Shown in pieces: positions 58,280 through 64,000 of a stretch of 64,000 nucleotides of DNA (positions are counted from its first letter, which is position 1; every line of letters begins with the position of its first letter). A program made the translations under genes and the position numbers. The notes beneath the pieces are model-generated. The model saw nothing but the letters and a program-made list of their open reading frames with translations, did not search any database and was not told the origin of the DNA. Source of the DNA: a virus; IMG/VR virus record IMGVR_UViG_3300008740_000003, positions 1 to 64,000 of that record. One strand, given 5' to 3'.

Positions 58280-59872
58280 ATGTCAATGAAAAGTTTAGAT
58301 GGTGTACTAACCAAAAAAGCACACCTTAAGGAAAGATTTACAGAGGATCAACTAACAGATCTGACTAAATGTACAAATCCAGATAATGGTTTTGAACATT
58401 TTGCTAAAAATTATTTTCATATCCAACATCCTGTACAGGGTAAATTATTATTCAAACCTTATGAATATCAATCTAGACTTTTAAACAGTTATCATAATTA
58501 TAGATTTAATATTAATATGCTACCACGACAAAGTGGAAAAACTACTTCAGCCGCTTGTTATCTATTATGGTATGCAATGTTTCATCCAGACCAAGTTGTA
58601 TTAATTGCCGCACACAAATTTGCTGGTGCCCAAGAAATTATGCAACGTATTCGTTATGGATATGAATTATGTCCTGATCATATTAGAGCAGGTGTAATAA
58701 ACTATAATAAAGGTTCTATGGAATTTGAAAATGGAAGTAGAATAGTTAGCACAACAACTACTACAAATACTGGAAGAGGTATGGCGATATCATTATTATA
58801 TTGTGATGAGTTTGCTTTCGTAAATGCCGGTATTGCCAGAGAATTTTGGACTTCTATTTCTCCTACACTAGCAACAGGAGGTAAAGCAATAGTTACATCA
58901 ACTCCTAATTCAGATGAAGATATGTTTGCAACTTTATGGAAACAATCTCAAGATAAATTTGATGAACACGGTAATGAAGCAGAACTTGGATCAAATGGCT
59001 TTCATGGTTATACTTGTATGTGGAACGAACATCCGGATCGAGATGAAGAATGGAAACAGGCAGAATTAAGTAGAATAGGTGAAGAAAGATTTAGACGAGA
59101 ATATGGTTGTGAATTTTTAGTTTATGATGAAACTTTAATTAATAGTATTTTCTTATCAACGTTAGATGGAAAAGAACCTATAATGAATATGGGACAAACA
59201 CGTTGGTATGAAAAAATTAATTCAGAAAGTATTTACGTAATAGCATTAGATCCTGCAATGGGTACCGGTGGAGACAATGCCGCAATACAAGTTTATGAAT
59301 TACCAAGTTACAAACAAGTAGGCGAATGGAAACATAATATGACTGGTATACCACAACAAGTTAGAATTCTAAAAGACATATCAACTTACATTAAAGATGA
59401 ATCAGGAAATCCTAATGGTTCAAATATATATTGGAGTGTAGAAAATAATACAATAGGTGAGTCAGCATTATTAGTAATTCAAGACTTTGGTGAGGATTCT
59501 ATACCCGGTATGTTTGTAAATGAACCTATTAGAAAAGGTCATATTAGAAAATTTAGAAAAGGTTTTAATACAACTCATAAAACTAAAATAAGTGCCTGTG
59601 CAAGATTAAAATCAATGATAGAAAGAAACAAAATGACAATTCATAGTAAACCTCTAATTAGTGAACTTAAATCATATGTGGCGGCAGGTTCCTCTTATAG
59701 AGCTAAAACAGGTGAAAAAGATGACCTAGTTAGTGCATCTTTATTAGCTATGAGGATCATACAAGTATTAAAAGACTGGGATCCTAAAGTATATACGTCA
59801 TTTAGCCAGGCAGATGAAGATACAACAGAAAGAGTTATACCACTACCAGTGTTCGCAAGTTACACAGGGTAG
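58280..59872 (+). CDS. gp17: Terminase large subunit, gp17-like
   Basis: A 530-aa packaging motor. The adenine-binding YQSRLL precedes Walker A R83-Q-S-G-K87-T88-T. Walker B is 'LLYCDE' (D176, E177), followed by the coupling motif around 'VTSTPNSDED'. The C-terminal RNase H-like nuclease has 'VIALDPAMGTGGDNAAI', 'YWSVENNTIGESAL' and 'KDDLVSASLLAMRI' carrying the metal-binding acids. All motifs are intact and the length suits the marine T4-like group (T4: 610 aa). It translocates and cuts concatemeric DNA. Downstream gene is the 692-aa protein rather than gp18 as in T4. Confidence 0.93.
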   Translation: MSMKSLDGVLTKKAHLKERFTEDQLTDLTKCTNPDNGFEHFAKNYFHIQHPVQGKLLFKPYEYQSRLLNSYHNYRFNINMLPRQSGKTTSAACYLLWYAMFHPDQVVLIAAHKFAGAQEIMQRIRYGYELCPDHIRAGVINYNKGSMEFENGSRIVSTTTTTNTGRGMAISLLYCDEFAFVNAGIAREFWTSISPTLATGGKAIVTSTPNSDEDMFATLWKQSQDKFDEHGNEAELGSNGFHGYTCMWNEHPDRDEEWKQAELSRIGEERFRREYGCEFLVYDETLINSIFLSTLDGKEPIMNMGQTRWYEKINSESIYVIALDPAMGTGGDNAAIQVYELPSYKQVGEWKHNMTGIPQQVRILKDISTYIKDESGNPNGSNIYWSVENNTIGESALLVIQDFGEDSIPGMFVNEPIRKGHIRKFRKGFNTTHKTKISACARLKSMIERNKMTIHSKPLISELKSYVAAGSSYRAKTGEKDDLVSASLLAMRIIQVLKDWDPKVYTSFSQADEDTTERVIPLPVFASYTG

Positions 59873-59879
59873 ATAAATA
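59872..59879 (+). promoter_or_regulatory. Late promoter octamer GATAAATA
   Basis: Starts on the last base of the gp17 stop and ends 8 nt before the ATG at 59888; a leader of about 3 nt is predicted. Confidence 0.65.
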
Positions 59880-59887
59880 CAAGATAT

Positions 59888-61966
59888 ATGAACACAAGAG
59901 CAGTTGCAAACGATTTATTCGCTAAAATTAGGGGACGATTTCCAGCAGTCACTTTGGGTAATGACGCAGGAGAAGTTACTAGTAATCCCGAAGAAGCACG
60001 GTATTTTGACTTCGATTTTCAAGAAGCTGGAAAGCAACTAGGAAAGGTAAGTATTAGTATAGACGACAAAGATGGTCTAGTAGTACTACACAATACGGAT
60101 TTTATAGAGGATGCCGATAGTGGAGTAAAGCATAAGTGGTTTGAATTTCTTAAAGAATTAAGAAATTTTGCTAAATCAAGAATGCTTAATTTTGATACAA
60201 GGGATATTACTAAAAGCAACCTTGAAAAACGAGACTATCAATATTTGAGTCAAACACGTCAAGATGGCGAGGAAAAAAGAATGAGTGAATCTAATATATA
60301 CGGAACTACAAAAACTAGTTTTCAACCTATTGGAAATGCACGTTTAGTTATTAAACACTCTGCTCCAATAGATATGTCTGTTGGTGCTAACAGATCTCGA
60401 AGAATAGAATCTTTATTCATAGAAAGTCCTAAAGGAGAAAGATTTAGATATCCTCTTAAACATCTTAACGGTGCAAGAGCAATGGCTCAACATATTTCCA
60501 ATGGCGGTGTTCCATATGATGATTTTGGAAAACATATAGCAGGATTAAGTGAAGAACTTTCAAAACTAAAACAATTTAAAACATATATTAATCGTTCAGC
60601 TGTGATGGCAGAAGGTCTTAAAAGTTATCTATCTATTGTAGATGAAAGAGTAGAAGAAATTAAAAGTACCTGCCAAAAATTACAAAGAAATTCATATTAT
60701 TCAGAAGCAATTAAAGATTATAAAACAACAGAAGTTAAAGAAGTTCCTGAAGAAATTAAACAAAATTGGATAGATGAATTAACAATTAAAACTTTCAAAG
60801 AAGAATTAAAAGACGTATTTCCTTACATTTATAATTTAGTTTCAGAAAAAACAACAGCAAAAGAAGTTACACCAGAAGACTTTGATGAAGCAGGAGGCTT
60901 TCAAGGAGAAACAGAACCTCATATGCTTCAGTATGATTTAGCAGGTGACTTTGATCAAGAAAATGGTGTATCGGACGAACACGCAAAAGAAATTGAAGCC
61001 AAATTAGCTGATGCTGGTATTACAGCAGAAGTTCATCCAGACGAAATGCGTTATCAAGGAATTCATATTCATACATTAGCATCTGCAGAAGAAGTAGAAA
61101 AAGTATTAGCTGGAATGATTGAACATATTGCTGACATAGAAGATTTTGAACAAGCATTGAATACTATTGTAGGCGAAGCAGAAAATGGTTTATTTTCATC
61201 TGATCCTGAAGAAGCTAAACAATCTTTGACAAAATTAAATAATTTAATGGACAAACATTTCCCTGCAGGAGTAAATGGTGTTAATGGTTTAGAAAGTTTA
61301 CAAGGTATTATCGACGATAAAGAATTAAACGATCAAATAGTGTCAATGGGTAAAGAAGATAGTGATGCTTGTATAAGAGGCACAATAATGAATTATATTA
61401 AAAGCAAAAGACCAGATTTAGCTCAAAGCATCAATGTAGGTGATATGAAACCAGAAGGCGAAACATTTACTTGGGAAAATATTAAACCTTATGTGTCAAT
61501 GTACAAAGGTGATGACGGAAAAACAGTTTATGATGTTTTAGACAAAGATAGTAAGTCTGTATTCCAATCAAATAAAGCCAAAGAAGCAATGGCATATTTG
61601 AAAAAGAATTTTGACGCATTAAGAAAAGGTGAAATGAAACCAGAAATGCCAGCAGGTTGGGAAGATGATTCCGGTAATGTTTCTATAATGAAAGGACCAG
61701 ATGGCAAAATTAGTTTAGAACCAAAAGCTGAACCAGGTAAAGAAGAAGAACCAGAACTTGATGATCCAAAAAATTTAGCTGAATTTATTAAAAGTCATTT
61801 TGATTATACAACTAACAATTTTCCAAAAGGTGAAACAGGTCTTTTAACAGCAGTTGAAAAAAGATTTGGTGAAAAACACGTAAGAACTGCTGAAGCTATT
61901 ATCCAAAAATTAATGACGGGCCAAGATAAGCAAATTAATAGAATAAAAAAATTGGCTGGCGTTTAA
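59888..61966 (+). CDS. Unidentified 692-aa protein downstream of gp17
   Basis: Unknown family. The N-terminal 330 residues form an alpha/beta region ('ARYFDFDFQEAGKQLGKVSISIDD', 'VVLHNTDFIEDADSGVKHKWFEFLKELRNFAKSRMLNFDTRDITKSNLEKRDYQYLSQT', 'MSESNIYGTTKTSFQPIGNARLVIKHSAPIDM', 'RIESLFIESPKGERFRYPLKHLNGARAMAQHISNGG') of a type repeatedly seen in marine T4-like phages. A central acidic helical part (about 330-560) and a charged C-terminus with 'FIKSHFDYTTNNFPKGETGLLTAVEKRFGEKHVR..EAIIQKLM' follow. The helical end could bind nucleic acid or protein. Late promoter and neighbours suggest a packaging, head or internal virion role. Confidence 0.55.
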   Translation: MNTRAVANDLFAKIRGRFPAVTLGNDAGEVTSNPEEARYFDFDFQEAGKQLGKVSISIDDKDGLVVLHNTDFIEDADSGVKHKWFEFLKELRNFAKSRMLNFDTRDITKSNLEKRDYQYLSQTRQDGEEKRMSESNIYGTTKTSFQPIGNARLVIKHSAPIDMSVGANRSRRIESLFIESPKGERFRYPLKHLNGARAMAQHISNGGVPYDDFGKHIAGLSEELSKLKQFKTYINRSAVMAEGLKSYLSIVDERVEEIKSTCQKLQRNSYYSEAIKDYKTTEVKEVPEEIKQNWIDELTIKTFKEELKDVFPYIYNLVSEKTTAKEVTPEDFDEAGGFQGETEPHMLQYDLAGDFDQENGVSDEHAKEIEAKLADAGITAEVHPDEMRYQGIHIHTLASAEEVEKVLAGMIEHIADIEDFEQALNTIVGEAENGLFSSDPEEAKQSLTKLNNLMDKHFPAGVNGVNGLESLQGIIDDKELNDQIVSMGKEDSDACIRGTIMNYIKSKRPDLAQSINVGDMKPEGETFTWENIKPYVSMYKGDDGKTVYDVLDKDSKSVFQSNKAKEAMAYLKKNFDALRKGEMKPEMPAGWEDDSGNVSIMKGPDGKISLEPKAEPGKEEEPELDDPKNLAEFIKSHFDYTTNNFPKGETGLLTAVEKRFGEKHVRTAEAIIQKLMTGQDKQINRIKKLAGV

Positions 61967-61996
61967 TCCTAAAATCATATCCAAAAAAAATACTTG

Positions 61997-62004
61997 ACTA
62001 AATA
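61997..62004 (+). promoter_or_regulatory. Variant late octamer ACTAAATA upstream of gp32
   Basis: One mismatch to NATAAATA, 93 nt before the gp32 ATG. It may add late transcription to the sigma70-type start downstream, but could be chance in AT-rich DNA. Confidence 0.3.
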
Positions 62005-62021
62005 TTAGAGTTAATATAGTA

Positions 62022-62050
62022 TTGACATTATGTTTGTCTTGTGCTACATT
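62022..62050 (+). promoter_or_regulatory. Sigma70-type promoter upstream of gp32
   Basis: TTGACA (62022-62027), 17-nt spacer, TACATT (62045-62050), giving a leader of about 40 nt that ends in the ribosome site AGGAGG (62083-62088). Confidence 0.7.
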
Positions 62051-62097
62051 AACAATAAGGCACAATTAACAAAGGCTAAAAATAGGAGGCTTATATT

Positions 62098-63045
62098 ATG
62101 GCAACATTAGCAGACATTCGTGCAAAACTTAAAGAACAAGAAGCACGACAAGGCGGCGGAAGCCGATCAGGCGGAGACAACGCCATTTTTCCATTTTGGA
62201 ATCTGAAAGAAGGAGAGCAGGCAACTGTTCGTTTCTTGCCGGATGGAAATAAAGAAAACACTTTTTTCTGGAAGGAACGTTTAATGATTAAACTACCTTT
62301 CCAAGGCATAAAAAGTGAAACAGACTCTAAACCGGTACAGGTACAAGTTCCATGTATGGAAATGTATGGAGAATCTTGTCCTATACTATCAGAAGTTAGA
62401 GGATGGTTTAAAGATCCCAAGTTAGAGGATATGGGAAGAAAATATTGGAAGAAAAGATCTTATATCTTTCAAGGTTTTGTTGGAACAAATCCTTTAAATG
62501 AGGAAACTACACCAGAAAATCCAATTAGAAGATTTATAATTGGACCACAAATTTTCCAAATTATCAAAGGTGCATTAATGGACCCAGACATGGAAGATTT
62601 GCCAACGGATTCAGTAAACGGTGTTGATTTTAGAATAATCAAAACTAGCAAAGGTGGCTATGCAGATTATTCAACTTCGACTTGGTCAAGAAAATCAAGA
62701 CCACTTTCTGAAGAAGAAAATAAAGCAGTTGAACAACATAGTTTGTGGAACTTGAGCGACTTTCTTCCAAAGAAACCATCTGAAGTAGACGTTAAAGTAA
62801 TCAAAGAAATGTTTGAAGCATCTGTGGATGGCGAAGCATATGACCAAGAAAAATATGGTCAATACTTTAGACCAGCAGGTATTAGTGCAAGAACAGGTGA
62901 TCCAGTAGCAACGCCAAAAGCGACTACACCAGAACCTAAAAAAAGTACGGTTCAGGAAACACCTAAGTCTAATGCTGATACTAATAAACAGAATAGTAAG
63001 GCTGAAGACATTTTAGCGATGATTAGAGCAAGACAACAAAAGTAA
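62098..63045 (+). CDS. gp32: Single-stranded DNA-binding protein, gp32-like
   Basis: A 315-aa protein with the gp32 N-terminal arm (MATLADIRAKLKEQEAR), the OB-fold core 'FPFWNLKEGEQATVRFLPDGNKENTFFWKERLMIKLPF', 'VPCMEMYGESCPILSEV', 'KYWKKRSYIFQGFVGTNP', 'RRFIIGPQIFQIIK' and a disordered C-terminal tail ending 'AEDILAMIRARQQK'. The T4 zinc site (H64, C77, C87, C90) is incomplete: only two cysteines are present in 'CMEMYGESCPIL' and no matching His is visible. It coats ssDNA during replication, recombination and repair. Strong AGGAGG site and a sigma70-type promoter support early-to-middle high expression. Confidence 0.9.
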   Translation: MATLADIRAKLKEQEARQGGGSRSGGDNAIFPFWNLKEGEQATVRFLPDGNKENTFFWKERLMIKLPFQGIKSETDSKPVQVQVPCMEMYGESCPILSEVRGWFKDPKLEDMGRKYWKKRSYIFQGFVGTNPLNEETTPENPIRRFIIGPQIFQIIKGALMDPDMEDLPTDSVNGVDFRIIKTSKGGYADYSTSTWSRKSRPLSEEENKAVEQHSLWNLSDFLPKKPSEVDVKVIKEMFEASVDGEAYDQEKYGQYFRPAGISARTGDPVATPKATTPEPKKSTVQETPKSNADTNKQNSKAEDILAMIRARQQK

Positions 63046-63054
63046 CTTAATTAA

Positions 63055-63081
63055 TATGGTGGGGGCTAGTTCCCCACTATA
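63055..63081 (+). terminator. Stable hairpin after gp32
   Basis: TATGGTGGGG pairs with CCCCACTATA (one G-T pair) around a 7-nt loop. There is no T-run, so it may be a 3' mRNA-stabilising hairpin or attenuator rather than a full terminator. Confidence 0.55.
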
Positions 63082-63089
63082 GAAATATT

Positions 63090-63188
63090 ATGAAAAGAGA
63101 AATTAAAAAAATAATAGACTGGATATTATATAAACAAATTCCTGCCTGGATATTGTTAGTAGTAATAATTATCTGGATCTTAATATAG
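63090..63188 (+). CDS. 32-aa single-pass membrane peptide
   Basis: ATG at 63090, TAG at 63186-63188. The basic start MKREIKKIIDWILYKQIP is followed by a hydrophobic segment 'AWILLVVIIIWILI' running to the C-terminus, enough for one membrane helix. It lies in the 150-nt gap between gp32 and uvsX on the same strand. The ribosome site is weak. Small hydrophobic peptides in phages can be inhibitors of host functions, superinfection factors or lysis regulators; nothing specific can be said here. Could be spurious, but the positive-inside topology and fit in the gap favour a real gene. Confidence 0.4.
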   Translation: MKREIKKIIDWILYKQIPAWILLVVIIIWILI

Positions 63189-63196
63189 GATAAACA

Positions 63197-64000
63197 ATGG
63201 CAAATAAGGCATTCGACGCATCAAAATTCAGAAAAAATTTAACAAAAAGTATAACAGGATTAGGTATAGGATTTACAGATCCAACAGATTGGATAAGCAC
63301 AGGTAATTATGCATTAAATTATCTAATATCAGGAGATTTCAATAAAGGTGTTCCATTAGGAAAAGTTACAGTATTAGCAGGTGAACCACAAGCAGGTAAA
63401 TCTTATATAGCATCAGGTAATATTGTTAAAGCGGCACAAGATCAAGGAATTTTTGTAATTTTAATAGATTCAGAAAATGCTTTAGATGAAAAATGGTTAC
63501 AAGCACTTAACGTAGATACAGATGAGAAAAAACTTTTAAAATTAAGTTTATCTATGATAGATGATGTAGCAAAAACTATATCAACATTTATGAAAGATTA
63601 CAAAGAACAATATGCAGATAATAAAGTAGATGCACCAAAAATTTTATTTGTAGTTGATAGTTTAGGTATGTTATTAACACCAACTGATGTTGATCAATTT
63701 GAGAAAGGTGATATGAAAGGTGATTTAGGTAGAAAAGCAAAATCACTAACAGCACTTGTAAGAAATTGTGTTAATATGTTTGGTAGTTGGAATGTCGGAC
63801 TTGTTGCAACAAATCATACTTACGCATCACAAGATATGTTTGACCCAGATGATAAAATATCAGGTGGACAAGGATTTGTATATGCATCAAGTATTGTAAT
63901 TGCAATGAAAAAATTAAAGTTAAAAGAAGATGAAGATGGTAATAAAATAACAGATGTACGTGGTATTAGAGCATCTTGTAAAGTAATGAAAACAAGATTT
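63197..64000 (+). CDS. uvsX: RecA-like recombinase UvsX (partial, 3' end outside window)
   Basis: 268 codons are visible and the frame is open to the window end. Walker A is G62-E-P-Q-A-G-K68-S69, Walker B 'KILFVVDSLGML', followed by 'WNVGLVATNHTYASQDMFDPDDKISGGQGFVYASSIVIAM', the conserved UvsX/RecA core with the L2-region glycine-rich loop. N-terminus 'GIGFTDPTDWISTGNYALNYLISGDFNKGVPLGKVTVLAGEP' is typical of T4-like UvsX. It drives strand exchange on gp32-coated ssDNA, in keeping with the adjacent gp32 gene. Start at 63197 lies 8 nt after the small membrane ORF. Confidence 0.92.
   Translation, partial: MANKAFDASKFRKNLTKSITGLGIGFTDPTDWISTGNYALNYLISGDFNKGVPLGKVTVLAGEPQAGKSYIASGNIVKAAQDQGIFVILIDSENALDEKWLQALNVDTDEKKLLKLSLSMIDDVAKTISTFMKDYKEQYADNKVDAPKILFVVDSLGMLLTPTDVDQFEKGDMKGDLGRKAKSLTALVRNCVNMFGSWNVGLVATNHTYASQDMFDPDDKISGGQGFVYASSIVIAMKKLKLKEDEDGNKITDVRGIRASCKVMKTRF

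Noticed and set aside
61994-62020. Second sigma70 promoter TTGACT ... TATAGT upstream of gp32
   Set aside because: Spacer is only 15 nt, and a much better promoter lies directly downstream.
1-64000. CRISPR arrays, tRNAs, rRNAs, insertion sequences, integrase or attachment sites
   Set aside because: None seen. The repeats present are protein-level repeats in fibre genes, and no transposase or integrase motif occurs.

Overview
The window is a late-gene segment, plus the edge of a replication module, from a T4-like myovirus of the open ocean. Recognisable T4-type proteins are the neck proteins gp13 and gp14, tail completion gp15, sheath gp18, tube gp19, head completion gp4, terminase gp16 and gp17, ssDNA-binding gp32, recombinase UvsX and dNMP kinase (gp1-like). 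Late promoter octamers of the NATAAATA type precede most virion genes. The DNA is strongly AT-rich (about one third G+C by eye), there are no photosynthesis genes in the window, and the fibres are of the marine type rather than gp34-37. I lean towards a SAR11 (Pelagibacter) myovirus, with a cyanophage relative as the alternative; the host cannot be proved from this window.

Layout. 1-28.6 kb: plus-strand fibre/adhesin region. It holds very long beta-structured proteins (916, 1236, 642, 1717 and 1923 aa) separated by small 105-152 aa partner proteins, then three tandem Cys/Gly-rich proteins and a possible chaperone-like protein. 28.7-32.4 kb: glycosylation cassette of two GT9-like glycosyltransferases flanking a NodU/CmcH-type carbamoyltransferase. 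32.4-42.6 kb: further fibre genes, including one with a degenerate esterase domain nested in a cupredoxin-like domain, a 31-aa metallothionein-like ORF and a 2572-aa giant. 48.8-42.6 kb (minus strand): a tightly overlapped chain reading gp14 > 55 aa > gp15 > NUDIX > HldE > 2OG-Fe(II) oxygenase > HldD > cupin. 48.9-61.9 kb: gp13, dNMP kinase, HNH protein (minus), gp18, gp19, a gp19/gp54-like protein, gp4, gp16, two charged proteins, gp17 and a 692-aa protein. 62.0-64.0 kb: sigma70-type promoter, gp32, a 32-aa membrane peptide and uvsX (cut by the window end).

How it fits together. The head-filling motor, neck and tail genes build the particle. The fibre region supplies an unusually large and modular adhesion apparatus (parallel beta-helices, ChtBD3-like repeats, LamG, Asp-box propeller, cupredoxin-like and Gly-rich domains). 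HldE and HldD would make ADP-heptose; the two GT9-like enzymes and the carbamoyltransferase could place sugars on host surface polymer or on the virion. 

The most striking signals beyond ordinary annotation are: (i) apparently complete avoidance of GCWGC (GCAGC/GCTGC), visible in about 80 Ala-Ala codon pairs that all begin GCG or GCC; (ii) the 31-aa Cys-rich metallothionein-like gene; (iii) the catalytically dead esterase domain; (iv) the Cys/Gly-rich gene triplet; and (v) late promoters set so close to start codons that several transcripts should be leaderless or nearly so.
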